DNA from: Novosphingobium taihuense
GTDB lineage: Bacteria; Pseudomonadota; Alphaproteobacteria; Sphingomonadales; Sphingomonadaceae
DNA: 64,000 nt
Reading direction: 5' to 3'
NCBI RefSeq assembly: GCF_007830315.1
Contig: NZ_VLKJ01000004.1
Coordinates: 124,001 to 188,000 of the forward strand
Within the stretch, counting starts at the first letter, position 1, and every line of letters begins with the position of its first letter. Both the position numbers and the translations under genes were made by a program. The notes below the pieces were generated by a model that did no database searches, was not told where the DNA came from, and saw only the letters and a program-made list of their open reading frames with translations. Below, in pieces: positions 1-9,468 of this stretch.

Positions 1-2
1 AC

Positions 3-1130
3 ACCAGCCGGGGCAGGACTCTGCGCGATCTGGGCGATTGCGCGGCGCAGATCATTTCCGGTCCGCGCAACGCCGGGGAGCCTGCGCCGTCACCTGTTCT
101 TGTCCGTCGTCAGGACCTTGCGCCCGTCCCACAGCGCCCCGGATTTGCCCGCCCGCCTGCCCCGATGCCGGTTGCACGGGAGTTCGGACGTGCCAAGCGT
201 GCTGCCGGCGATGCGCTACGGGTCGTCAGCAAGGCGTTTATCCAGGTCCGGCTGGGCAAAGCCATCCGCGCGCACGATGTCGAGCCGGTGCTTGATGCCA
301 TATATGCTTCGGTCCAGCGCAACCTCTACGCGTTCAACGGCCTGCTGCGCTGCCAGACCGACAACGAACCGGTCTATCGGCACTCGCTCGCCGTCAGCGC
401 CTTGATGATCGCTCTGGCCAAGCACATGCGCATGTCTGCGGTCGACGTCCGCGATGCCGGGATGGCCGGATTATTGATGGACGTCGGCGTCGGTCAATTA
501 CCGGTCGATCTGGCACCGGTCGGTGGGGACTACACGTTGCTGCGTCCGGATCTGCGCGAACAACATGTCGTGCTCGGCTATACCTTCCTCAAGGCGGCAG
601 GCGACATTCCCCCGCAAGTCCTGCGCGTGATCCTCCACCATCATGAGCGGCTGGACGGTAGCGGCTATCCTCAAGGGATCTGCGGTGCCGAGATTGATAC
701 GCTCAGTCGCATGGCGGCTATATGCGACGTGTACGATTCGCGCATCTCCGGCGGAGAAGCCAGTGGCAGGCTCGACCCGGCGGAAGCCATCCGCGAACTG
801 CGTGATCAGCCCGAAAGGTTCGATCCGGACATTCTCGAGCGCTTCGTCGAAACGGTCGGCGTCTATCCGATCGGCTCGTTCGTCCGCCTGCGGTCCGAAC
901 GGTTGGCGATGGTGGTCGACGAAGATCCAGCCGATCCCGCGCTTCCAACGGTGCGCACGTTCTGGTCGATACCGCTGAGCAAGCGGCTGAGGGGCGAGAC
1001 CATCGCCCTTGCGCACTGCTACGGCGATGACGCAATCGAAGGTATCGCCGACATCTCAGGCCTTGACTTGCCGGACATCGACAAGCTGCGCGAGGCCCTG
1101 TTTACGACGGCCTGCAAGGAGGCCTGTTAG
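3..1130 (+). CDS. HD-GYP domain protein with degenerate HD motif, 5' end outside window
   Basis: The reading frame is open to the left edge of the window, so the gene is 5'-truncated and its N-terminal (probably DUF3391) domain lies mostly upstream; the ATG at 165 is internal. Counting from that ATG, the C-terminal part carries the HD-GYP signature [11 protein letters not shown] at about residues 159-169, an upstream His73 (YRHS) and His134. HD-GYP proteins normally hydrolyse the second messenger cyclic-di-GMP using two or three metal ions. Here the HD dyad reads Met105-Asp106 (LLMDVGVG) where the family has LLHDIGK, so a metal-ligand His and the conserved Lys are lost. It may be an inactive sensor or use altered metal binding. 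It converges on rimO, overlapping its 3' end by 4 bases. Confidence 0.85.
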   Translation, partial: TSRGRTLRDLGDCAAQIISGPRNAGEPAPSPVLVRRQDLAPVPQRPGFARPPAPMPVAREFGRAKRAAGDALRVVSKAFIQVRLGKAIRAHDVEPVLDAIYASVQRNLYAFNGLLRCQTDNEPVYRHSLAVSALMIALAKHMRMSAVDVRDAGMAGLLMDVGVGQLPVDLAPVGGDYTLLRPDLREQHVVLGYTFLKAAGDIPPQVLRVILHHHERLDGSGYPQGICGAEIDTLSRMAAICDVYDSRISGGEASGRLDPAEAIRELRDQPERFDPDILERFVETVGVYPIGSFVRLRSERLAMVVDEDPADPALPTVRTFWSIPLSKRLRGETIALAHCYGDDAIEGIADISGLDLPDIDKLREALFTTACKEAC

Positions 1131-2533
1131 CCTTCGATAACACCGTAAAGGTCATGGGCGTCCGCGTCCTCGACCAGCACTTGCGCGAAGTCTCCCGGCT
1201 GCAGCGTCGCTGGCACGTTGCGCAGGTACACGGCACCGTCGATCTCCGGCGCATCTGCCTGTGAGCGTGCCGTCGCACCGATGTCGCCGTCCTCGTCGGG
1301 CTCGCCGACTTCGTCGATGATGACCTTGATCGTCCGGCCGACCTTGGCAGCAAGCTTTGCCGCGCTGATCGCCTCTGTCTTCTCCATCAACCGGGCGTAA
1401 CGCTCTTCCTTGACCGCTTCGGGGACAGGATTCGGCAGGTCGTTGGCAGCAGCTCCCGCCACCGGCTCGAAACGGAACCCGCCAACACGGTCGAGCTGGG
1501 CTTCTTCAAGCCATTCGAGCAGATACTCGAAATCCGCCTCGGTCTCCCCGGGGAAGCCGACTACGAAGCTCGAGCGGATCGTGATGTCAGGGCAGATCTC
1601 CCGCCAAGCCTTGATCCGGTCGAGCACCTTGGCCTCGTTGGCCGGGCGCTTCATCGCGCGCAGTACGCTTGGGCTGGCGTGCTGGAACGGAATGTCGAGG
1701 TATGGCGTCACCAGACCCTCGGCCATCAGCGGAATCACCGCGTCGACGTGAGGGTAGGGGTAGACGTAGTGCAGCCGCACCCACGGCGTTTCGCCTTCCG
1801 GCGTGCGCAGCTTGCCGAGTTCGCGGGCAAGGTCTGTCATGTGCGTGCGGACCGGCTCGCCCTTCCACATCCGCTCTTCATGCCGCACGTCGACGCCATA
1901 GGCCGAGGTGTCCTGGCTGATGACCAGCAGCTCCTTAGTGCCCGCCGCAACCAGCTTCTCGGCCTCACGCAGAACGGCATCGATCCGGCGGCTGACGAGT
2001 TTGCCGCGCAAGGATGGGATGATGCAGAAGGCACAGGCGTGGTTGCAGCCCTCGGAAATCTTGAGATAGCCGTAGTGGCGAGGGGTAAGCTTGACATCGC
2101 CCGGCTCGGCCTGCGGAATAAGGTCGATATAAGGGCCCATGCTGGGAGGGGCGGCTTCGTGCACGGCCTCGACCACGGCTTCGTACTGATGTGCGCCGGT
2201 CACCGCGAGGACCTGCGGGAACTTGGCGCGGATCGCTTCGGCTTCGTTGCCCATGCAGCCGGTCACGATCACGCGGCCATTCTCGGCAATCGCCTCGCCG
2301 ATTGCGGCAAGGCTCTCTTCCTTGGCGGAATCGAGGAAGCCGCAGGTGTTGACCAGCACCACGTCGGCACCGGCATAGTCGGCGCTCATCGCATAGCCGT
2401 CGGCGCGCAGGCGGGTGAGGATGCGTTCTGAATCCACCAGCGCTTTGGGACAGCCGAGGCTGACCATGCCGACCTTGGGGGCTTCGGGAATCTCGAGAGG
2501 GGGAGTCTGGCTTGCCATTGTGGCGCGGCCCAT
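1127..2533 (-). CDS. rimO: Ribosomal protein S12 methylthiotransferase RimO
   Basis: RimO is a radical-SAM enzyme that adds a methylthio group to the conserved aspartate of ribosomal protein S12. The protein shows the three-domain layout: an N-terminal UPF0004 domain with auxiliary-cluster cysteines Cys28, Cys64 and Cys93, a radical-SAM CxxxCxxC motif (CNHACAFC, Cys163/167/170), and a C-terminal TRAM domain. The [12 protein letters not shown] stretch is typical of RimO rather than MiaB. Length (about 468 aa) is normal. An in-frame ATG at 2518 is an equally good start; neither has a strong ribosome-binding site. Confidence 0.95.
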   Translation of the reverse strand: MGRATMASQTPPLEIPEAPKVGMVSLGCPKALVDSERILTRLRADGYAMSADYAGADVVLVNTCGFLDSAKEESLAAIGEAIAENGRVIVTGCMGNEAEAIRAKFPQVLAVTGAHQYEAVVEAVHEAAPPSMGPYIDLIPQAEPGDVKLTPRHYGYLKISEGCNHACAFCIIPSLRGKLVSRRIDAVLREAEKLVAAGTKELLVISQDTSAYGVDVRHEERMWKGEPVRTHMTDLARELGKLRTPEGETPWVRLHYVYPYPHVDAVIPLMAEGLVTPYLDIPFQHASPSVLRAMKRPANEAKVLDRIKAWREICPDITIRSSFVVGFPGETEADFEYLLEWLEEAQLDRVGGFRFEPVAGAAANDLPNPVPEAVKEERYARLMEKTEAISAAKLAAKVGRTIKVIIDEVGEPDEDGDIGATARSQADAPEIDGAVYLRNVPATLQPGDFAQVLVEDADAHDLYGVIEG

Positions 2534-2639
2534 AGGCTAAAAAGCACGCCACGTCACCTGCAGCGGGTGCGGCGTTGCAATGCGCAGGCGAGGGGCGTAG
2601 CAACAGACCTGCAGCGGGGGCTTGGAAAAGAAGGAAAAG

Positions 2640-3050
2640 ATGGGCCCGGTCAACTGGATAGGCGTCATTGTTGCAACACTGGTTGCGCTGGGTTTCTCCA
2701 CCTTGTGGTACGGGCCGCTGTTCGGTCGTGCGCGTCTGGAGGAAGTCGGTCCCGGCAAGCTCGGCATCCGCCGCTCGCCCGGACGCACTGCCGCCATCAC
2801 CGCAGCGCTCCTGCTGATCACCGCAACCATGATGGGCCACATGTTCGCCCGCGTCGGCGAAGCGACGCTGGACGTGAAGTGGTGGCTCTACTTCATGATG
2901 TCGGGCGGCCTTGCCATCGCCTTCGTGATTCCCTCGCTGTGGATCAGCTACAGCCAGCAGCGCATCAGCACGCGGCTGGCGCTGATCGATGGCGGCTTCT
3001 GGCTCTTCGCCTACCTGTCGATGGGACTCGCGTTCTTCCTGCTCGGCTGA
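2640..3050 (+). CDS. DUF1761-family small membrane protein
   Basis: A 136-residue hydrophobic protein of unknown function with about four predicted membrane segments (near residues 5-25, 45-65, 80-100 and 115-134). The PVNW start and the WYGPLFG motif just after the first helix match the DUF1761 family. The ATG at 2640 is chosen because AAGGAA sits 4-9 bases upstream; an earlier in-frame TTG at 2622 is less likely. It is transcribed away from rimO, with about 110 bases between the two starts, and converges on the NlpD-like gene. Confidence 0.75.
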   Translation: MGPVNWIGVIVATLVALGFSTLWYGPLFGRARLEEVGPGKLGIRRSPGRTAAITAALLLITATMMGHMFARVGEATLDVKWWLYFMMSGGLAIAFVIPSLWISYSQQRISTRLALIDGGFWLFAYLSMGLAFFLLG

Positions 3051-3060
3051 GCAATGCGAT

Positions 3061-3822
3061 TCAAAGGCGCGGAGGCAGGTAAAGCTCCGGATCGCGCGGC
3101 ACGTTGTTGCGGCGAAGTTCGAAGTGGACCGTCGGCCGCTTCGCCTCGCCGCTTTTGCCCACCAGCGCGATGCGTTCCCCGGCGATGACCTTCTGGCCTT
3201 CCTTCACTGTCATCGTGCCGAGATAGGCATAGGCGGTGACGAAGCCGCCGCCATGATCGATCAGGATCAACTGGCCAAAGCGCTCCGGCTCCTTGCCTGC
3301 ATAGAGCACGGTGCCCGTGGCTGCGGCGCGGACCTTCTGGCCCGGGTGCGCAATAAGATCGATCCCGTTCGACGGGATGCCTGAGACACGATCGCGGAAA
3401 TGGCTGACGACCGCTCCGGCCGTTGGCCATTGTAGCCGTGGTGCATCGGATTCGCGCGGGGCGAGTGCGGGGCGCTGTGGTGGCGGCGGGCGAAGCGATG
3501 GCGTCGGGCGGGGGACGGCCTTGGGTGTCTCCGTCGGTGTGCTTGCGGTCGATGGCGTGGGCTTGGGCGCAGGGACTGGCTTGGGCGTGCCCTTCGGCTC
3601 GGGACGCTTCAGCACTTGACCTATGCGGATCACGTAAGGACTGGGAATGCCGTTCGCTTCACCCAAGGAAGCCATGTCGACGCCCCAGCGCCGGGCTATG
3701 TCCGAAAACGTATCCCCCGCCTGCACGGTGTAGCTCCACGCCACGATCGGCGGGCGCGATGTTCCTTGCGCACAAAGCGGCGCGGCAGCCAGCAGCGCCA
3801 GCGCGACCGCGATCCGCTTCAT
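3061..3822 (-). CDS. LysM/M23-family envelope protein, NlpD-like amidase activator
   Basis: A secreted 253-residue protein: signal peptide (1-19), LysM peptidoglycan-binding domain (about 29-72), a long Pro/Thr/Lys-rich linker (73-125) and a C-terminal M23/LytM domain (130-253). Active LytM peptidases need a HxxxD motif and further His ligands. Here the first is Asn152-Gly-Ile-Asp155, and the usual YAHL is YAYL (Tyr200); only His233 (VHFELR) is retained. E. coli NlpD and EnvC are similarly degenerate and act by activating N-acetylmuramoyl-L-alanine amidases at the septum, so that role is inferred. It lies 13 bases downstream of serS and is probably cotranscribed with it. Confidence 0.82.
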   Translation of the reverse strand: MKRIAVALALLAAAPLCAQGTSRPPIVAWSYTVQAGDTFSDIARRWGVDMASLGEANGIPSPYVIRIGQVLKRPEPKGTPKPVPAPKPTPSTASTPTETPKAVPRPTPSLRPPPPQRPALAPRESDAPRLQWPTAGAVVSHFRDRVSGIPSNGIDLIAHPGQKVRAAATGTVLYAGKEPERFGQLILIDHGGGFVTAYAYLGTMTVKEGQKVIAGERIALVGKSGEAKRPTVHFELRRNNVPRDPELYLPPRL

Positions 3823-3835
3823 CAGGCCAGTTTCA

Positions 3836-5351
<1,516 letters not shown>

Positions 5352-5364
5352 GAGGTAGCTTACC

Positions 5365-5381
5365 GTTTCGAATGTCGAAAC
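5365..5381. promoter_or_regulatory. Palindrome upstream of the DUF2892 gene, candidate operator
   Basis: GTTTCGA-ATG-TCGAAAC is a perfect 7+3+7 inverted repeat just upstream of the DUF2892 start on the minus strand. Size and position fit a dimeric repressor site (ArsR, MarR or TetR type). The regulator is not encoded nearby. Confidence 0.4.
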
Positions 5382-5466
5382 AGTGGCAGGTCATATTAGA
5401 AGTTCATTGATTACGCGCAAAACGCGAAAGCGGCATTTCCGCACCATTTCGCCGTCTCTGGGGAAA

Positions 5467-5541
5467 TGGTGGGCGCGACAGGGATTGAACCTGTGACCCC
5501 ACCCGTGTGAAGGGTGTGCTCTACCGCTGAGCTACGCGCCC
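5467..5541 (-). tRNA. tRNA-Val, anticodon CAC
   Basis: On the minus strand the sequence folds as a full cloverleaf. The acceptor stem GGGCGCG pairs with CGCGCCC, the D arm contains AGCTCAGCGGTAGAGC, the anticodon stem CACCC/GGGTG has loop TTCACAC, and the T arm is CAGGTTCAATCCCTG. The 3' CCA is encoded. The anticodon CAC reads the valine codon GUG. Confidence 0.96.
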
Positions 5542-5604
5542 GTCAGAGTGGACCAACAGCGTGGCCGCTTGACAGGGGCGCGCCTCTACGACGGCGTGCT
5601 TCGA

Positions 5605-5632
5605 TTGACAAGTGGGGCAATCAAGATATTTG
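5605..5632 (+). promoter_or_regulatory. Sigma-70-type promoter giving a near-leaderless transcript
   Basis: A consensus -35 TTGACA (5605-5610) is separated by 16 bases from TATTTG (5627-5632). Transcription would start about 5638-5641, at or next to the ATG at 5641. No Shine-Dalgarno sequence precedes that ATG, consistent with leaderless translation. Confidence 0.55.
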
Positions 5633-5640
5633 CGCTGGCC

Positions 5641-5964
5641 ATGACCGAAGAAACCACCTCGCCAGAAGCCACGCCCGAAACCACACCTGTCACCTCGGGT
5701 CCGGACGTGCCGCCCGATCGCCTCGCGATCAACCCGCGCAGCCCGCACTTCGATGCTGACAAGCTGCGCCGCGGCGTCGGCATCCGCTTCAAGGGCGTCG
5801 TGCGCAACAATGTCGAGGAATACTCGATTTCCGAAGGCTGGGTGCGCGTGCAGGCGGGCAAGAGCATGGATCGCAAGGGCAACCCGCTAACGATCAAGCT
5901 CAATGGCCCGGTCGAAGCCTGGTACGAAGACCTCGGCGAAGACGCGCCGGTGGCAAAGGCCTGA
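5641..5964 (+). CDS. DUF3297 family protein
   Basis: A 107-residue soluble protein. The N-terminal 25 residues are rich in Thr, Pro and Glu and probably disordered. The rest (PPDRLAINPRSPHFD to WYEDL) matches DUF3297, a small family of unknown function widespread in proteobacteria. The start at 5641 is preferred over upstream in-frame codons because the family begins here and the predicted promoter lies immediately before it. It is transcribed divergently from tRNA-Val. Confidence 0.8.
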   Translation: MTEETTSPEATPETTPVTSGPDVPPDRLAINPRSPHFDADKLRRGVGIRFKGVVRNNVEEYSISEGWVRVQAGKSMDRKGNPLTIKLNGPVEAWYEDLGEDAPVAKA

Positions 5965-5982
5965 GGTAAATGGCGGGCGCGG

Positions 5983-6879
5983 CTACCGTGGTAGCAGCCG
6001 CCCGCGTTCCCTCGCCACCAGCGCCGTTAGCCAGTCCTTGAAGGCTCGCACGCGCGCAAGGTTGTGCGTGTCCTTGTGCGTGACCAGCCAGAACGAGCGG
6101 GTGATGCGTCGCTCGGGCAGGACCGGGACCAACCACTTGTCCGAATCGCCGATGAAGCAGGGAAGCACGCCGATGCCGGCTCCTGCTGCGATCATCCGAT
6201 GTTGTGCGATGATCGACGAGGAGCGCAGGTTCGCTGCCAAGTCTGGTTCGATTTCAGCGAGATAGCGCAATTCCGGGGCGTAGAGCAGGTCCGGGATGTA
6301 GCCCACCAAGCGGTGTCCCCGCGCCAGTTCGGTGGGCTGTTCCGGCAGGCCCTTCTGCGAAAGATAGCCGCGCGTGGCGTAGAGCCGCAGGGTGTAGTCC
6401 GACAGCTTGCCGGCAATCACCGGCCCCGCGCGCGGTCGGGAAAGCGTGACGGCAAGGTCTGCTTCGCGCTTGGAAGGACTGAGAAATCCTGAAGAAGCAA
6501 CGAGATCGACCATAAGGCGAGGGTTGGCTTCGACGAAGCCGCGCAGGGCAGGGGCAACAATCCAACTCCCGAGGCCCTCGGACAGACTCACCCGCAAGTT
6601 ACCCGCAACTCCCCCCCCACTCAGGGCATTCTCGGCGATGCGGCTGGCGGCCTGATCCATGGCCTCGACCTCGGCCAGCATCGCCTCGCCCGCCTCGGTC
6701 AGCACCTGCCCTTCGCGCGTCTGTTCGAACAGTGTTGCCCCCACCCGGGTCTCGAGACGGCGAAGGCGGCGGCCGATTGTCGTCGCGTCAACGCCCATGG
6801 CGGCGGCAGCGCGCGCGAGTTGTCCGGCACGGGCCACGGCGAGGAAGGCCTGAAAGTCGTTCCAGTCGCTCGATTGCAT
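5983..6879 (-). CDS. LysR-family transcriptional regulator beside the valine-catabolism genes
   Basis: A 298-residue LysR-type regulator: N-terminal winged helix-turn-helix (about 5-65, with FLAVARAGQLARAAAAMGVD and the recognition-helix region TTIGRRLRRLE) followed by a periplasmic-binding-protein-like effector domain. The start at 6879 is chosen because MQSSDWNDFQAFL is the usual LysR opening. It is divergent from mmsA with 105 bases between starts, the classic arrangement for a LysR protein controlling its neighbour. The effector, perhaps a valine-pathway intermediate, is inferred from context only. Confidence 0.88.
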   Translation of the reverse strand: MQSSDWNDFQAFLAVARAGQLARAAAAMGVDATTIGRRLRRLETRVGATLFEQTREGQVLTEAGEAMLAEVEAMDQAASRIAENALSGGGVAGNLRVSLSEGLGSWIVAPALRGFVEANPRLMVDLVASSGFLSPSKREADLAVTLSRPRAGPVIAGKLSDYTLRLYATRGYLSQKGLPEQPTELARGHRLVGYIPDLLYAPELRYLAEIEPDLAANLRSSSIIAQHRMIAAGAGIGVLPCFIGDSDKWLVPVLPERRITRSFWLVTHKDTHNLARVRAFKDWLTALVARERGRLLPR

Positions 6880-6886
6880 GAAGTCA

Positions 6887-6902
6887 CCTGCAAAAATGCA
6901 GG
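6887..6902. promoter_or_regulatory. Palindrome between lysR and mmsA, candidate operator
   Basis: CCTGCA-AAAA-TGCAGG is a perfect 6+4+6 palindrome 8 bases upstream of the LysR start; a half-site CCTGCAA recurs at about 6927. This fits a LysR autoregulatory and activation site in the divergent promoter region. Confidence 0.45.
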
Positions 6903-6984
6903 CCCATGTCGCATATTCACTTGTTGCCTGCAATCAACCATCGGCGCATCACGCCATCCAAGTTTTGGCGAAAGAGGATTCCCC

Positions 6985-8481
6985 ATGCGTCTCGTAGACC
7001 ATTTCATCGTCGGCGGCCCCGGCGGCGCGCCTGCCCGCAAGGGTCAGATCTTCGATCCGAACAACGGCGGCGTTCAGGCCGAAGTCGCGCTCGGCACCGC
7101 GGAGACGCTCGAACGTGCCGTTCAGGCCGCGCTGAAGGCCCAGCCTGCCTGGGCAGCAACCAACCCGCAGCGCCGCGCCCGCGTGATGTTCCGCTTCAAG
7201 GAACTGGTCGAAGCAAACATGGACAGCCTCGCCCATATGCTCTCGTCCGAGCACGGGAAGGTCATCGCGGACTCCAAGGGCGATATCCAGCGCGGCCTTG
7301 AGGTCGTCGAATTCGCCTGCGGCATTCCGCACGTGCTCAAGGGCGAATACACGCAAGGGGCTGGCCCCGGCATCGACGTCTATTCGATGCGTCAGCCTAT
7401 TGGCATCGGCGCGGGCATCACCCCGTTCAACTTCCCCGGCATGATCCCGCTGTGGATGAGCGCCATCGCCATCGCCACCGGCAATGCCTTCATCATCAAG
7501 CCCAGTGAGCGTGATCCCTCGGTGCCGGTGCGTCTGGCCGAACTGTTCATCGAAGCGGGCTTGCCCGAAGGCATCTGCCAGGTCGTCCATGGCGACAAGG
7601 AAATGGTCGACGCGATCCTTGATCATCCGGCCATCGGCGCGGTCAGCTTCGTCGGCTCCTCCGACATCGCCCATTACGTCTACAACCGTGGTGTTGCCGC
7701 CGGCAAGCGCGTGCAGGCGATGGGTGGGGCCAAGAACCACGGCGTGGTCATGCCCGACGCCGATCTCGATCAAGTGGTCAACGATCTGTGCGGCGCGGCC
7801 TTCGGTTCGGCTGGCGAACGCTGCATGGCGTTGCCGGTCGTCGTGCCGGTCGGCCACGACACGGCAGAGCGTCTGCGTGCCAAGCTGATCCCCGCGATCC
7901 ACGCGCTCAAGGTCGGCATCTCGACCGATCCGGAAGCGCACTATGGTCCGGTCGTGACCCAGGCGCACAAGGAGAAGGTCGAAGGCTGGATCGGCAAGTG
8001 CATCGAGGAAGGCGGTGAGCTCGTCGTCGACGGTCGCGGCTTCACGCTGCAGGGGCATGAGGAAGGCTTCTTTGTCGGCCCGACGCTGATCGACCATGTC
8101 ACACCGGACATGGACAGCTACCACAACGAGATCTTCGGCCCCGTGCTACAGATCGTGCGCGCCGAGAACTTCGAGCAGGCGCTCGAACTTCCGAGCAAGC
8201 ACCAGTACGGCAACGGCGTGGCGATCTTTACGCGCAACGGCCATGCTGCGCGTGAATTTGCCGCCCGCGTCAACGTCGGCATGGTCGGCATCAACGTGCC
8301 GATCCCGGTGCCGGTCGCCTATCACACCTTCGGTGGATGGAAGCGCTCGGCCTTTGGCGACACCAACCAGCACGGCATGGAAGGCGTGAAGTTCTGGACC
8401 AAGGTCAAGACGGTCACGCAGCGCTGGCCGGATGGTTCGCCCGACGGCGGAAACGCCTTCGTCATCCCGACGATGGGCTGA
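6985..8481 (+). CDS. mmsA: CoA-acylating methylmalonate-semialdehyde dehydrogenase
   Basis: MmsA converts methylmalonate semialdehyde to propionyl-CoA (and malonate semialdehyde to acetyl-CoA) with NAD and CoA, the last step of valine breakdown. The 498-residue protein has the aldehyde-dehydrogenase fold with the nucleotide-binding motif GITPFNFPGMIP (about 144-155) and catalytic Cys280 in FGSAGERCMA, the MmsA-specific context. Start 6985 is preceded by AAAGAGG. It heads the cluster that ends with mmsB and is divergent from the LysR gene. Confidence 0.96.
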   Translation: MRLVDHFIVGGPGGAPARKGQIFDPNNGGVQAEVALGTAETLERAVQAALKAQPAWAATNPQRRARVMFRFKELVEANMDSLAHMLSSEHGKVIADSKGDIQRGLEVVEFACGIPHVLKGEYTQGAGPGIDVYSMRQPIGIGAGITPFNFPGMIPLWMSAIAIATGNAFIIKPSERDPSVPVRLAELFIEAGLPEGICQVVHGDKEMVDAILDHPAIGAVSFVGSSDIAHYVYNRGVAAGKRVQAMGGAKNHGVVMPDADLDQVVNDLCGAAFGSAGERCMALPVVVPVGHDTAERLRAKLIPAIHALKVGISTDPEAHYGPVVTQAHKEKVEGWIGKCIEEGGELVVDGRGFTLQGHEEGFFVGPTLIDHVTPDMDSYHNEIFGPVLQIVRAENFEQALELPSKHQYGNGVAIFTRNGHAAREFAARVNVGMVGINVPIPVPVAYHTFGGWKRSAFGDTNQHGMEGVKFWTKVKTVTQRWPDGSPDGGNAFVIPTMG

Positions 8482-8563
8482 GCCGGGTTAAAGGCTGTTC
8501 ATGGATAGGATCTCTCCGGTGCGCGTTGGTTATGCCATCTGCAACAGCACCGGAGTTTTCCCG

Positions 8564-9055
8564 ATGAAGCGTCTTGTTCTTCCCATGCTCGCCCTGCCTC
8601 TGGCATTGGCCGCCTGCTCGAAGCCGTCGCCCGAGCCGAGCGACGCTGCGACCCCGAGCCTCGCCCCAGTGGTGAGTGCGAGCGAAGCCATGGCACCGCC
8701 AGCCTCGCCCGAGGCGAGCGAGGCCGCGCCGGTCGCAGCAGCGACGTTCCCAGCCGCCATGCGCGGCAAATGGGCTATGGGTCAGGCCGATTGCGATCCT
8801 TCGACCGGGGCAGACAAGGGCGCGCTTACCATCAGCGAGAAGTCGGTAAAGTTCTACGAATCCGTGGCAAACCTGACCGACGCCAAGATCGCCACGCCAA
8901 CCGAAATCCGCGCCGTCTTTGATTATGAAGGCGAAGGTATGAAGTGGCAGCGCGAAGCGAGCTACGAGCTTGAAGATGGCGGGAAGACGCTGGTTCTGAC
9001 CGAATATGGCGATGACGCGCCGCAAGGCCCGCGCCGCCACAGCCGGTGCAAGTAA
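8564..9055 (+). CDS. Putative lipoprotein of unknown function
   Basis: A 163-residue protein with a lipoprotein signal (MKRLVLPM... with lipobox LAAC, Cys18). An Ala/Pro/Ser-rich linker (about 20-60) leads to a small domain with MRGKWAMGQADCDP and LTISEKSVKFYES, a pattern seen in small secreted proteins of sphingomonads. No catalytic motif is visible. It follows mmsA by 82 bases and precedes an I78 lipoprotein by 8. Its relation to valine metabolism is unclear. Confidence 0.7.
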   Translation: MKRLVLPMLALPLALAACSKPSPEPSDAATPSLAPVVSASEAMAPPASPEASEAAPVAAATFPAAMRGKWAMGQADCDPSTGADKGALTISEKSVKFYESVANLTDAKIATPTEIRAVFDYEGEGMKWQREASYELEDGGKTLVLTEYGDDAPQGPRRHSRCK

Positions 9056-9063
9056 GGGAGGGC

Positions 9064-9366
9064 ATGATGAAGCTGTCTGTCCTTGCCGTCGCCGCGCTGC
9101 TTGGTGTGTCCGCTTGCACACAAGGCACACCACCTTCGGAGAACCTGCCCGCCATGCCCGAAGGGTCCTGCAATGCCGATGCATCCCAATCGTTCATTGG
9201 CCGGAAGGCTACGTCAGAGGTCGCTGCCGAACTGATGAAGTTGACCGGTGCCCGGACCTTGCGTTGGGTTCCGCCTCGCTCGGCGGTGACCATGGACTAT
9301 CGGGCGGATCGGCTGACGGTTGCCTATGACGACGACTACACGATCGTCCGCATTTCCTGCGGATAG
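9064..9366 (+). CDS. I78-family peptidase-inhibitor-like lipoprotein
   Basis: A 100-residue protein with a short lipoprotein signal (lipobox VSAC, Cys18). The mature part has the I78 inhibitor layout: an N-terminal Cys, an Ala..FIGR segment (CNADASQSFIGRKATSEV), the core RTLRWVPPRSAVTMDY, and a C-terminal VRISCG with the second Cys. I78 proteins are small inhibitors of serine proteases; activity here is by homology only. ATGs at 9064 and 9067 are adjacent; GGGAGGGC lies upstream. A strong hairpin follows. Confidence 0.75.
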   Translation: MMKLSVLAVAALLGVSACTQGTPPSENLPAMPEGSCNADASQSFIGRKATSEVAAELMKLTGARTLRWVPPRSAVTMDYRADRLTVAYDDDYTIVRISCG

Positions 9367-9376
9367 GTCTGGACAG

Positions 9377-9407
9377 CATGGGCGGCGGACCATATCCGCC
9401 GCCCATG
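9377..9407. terminator. Strong hairpin between the I78 lipoprotein and acyl-CoA dehydrogenase
   Basis: A perfect 13-bp inverted repeat (9377-9389 and 9395-9407) around a 5-base loop is followed by AAAAATTT. There is no long T tract, so it may end or attenuate transcription or protect the upstream message. It separates the mmsA-lipoprotein group from the following genes. Confidence 0.5.
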
Positions 9408-9468
9408 AAAAATTTAAGGGCGCGGTTAACACTGTGTGACGGCCAAAAGGGTAAGACGGGAAGAGAAG

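Noticed and set aside
165..1130. HD-GYP gene starting at the ATG at 165
   Set aside because: The frame remains open to the window edge and continues a plausible N-terminal domain, so 165 is internal.
6985..8481. Antisense frame of 391 codons across mmsA
   Set aside because: mmsA has its catalytic Cys and cofactor motifs and a ribosome-binding site; the reverse frame has no support.
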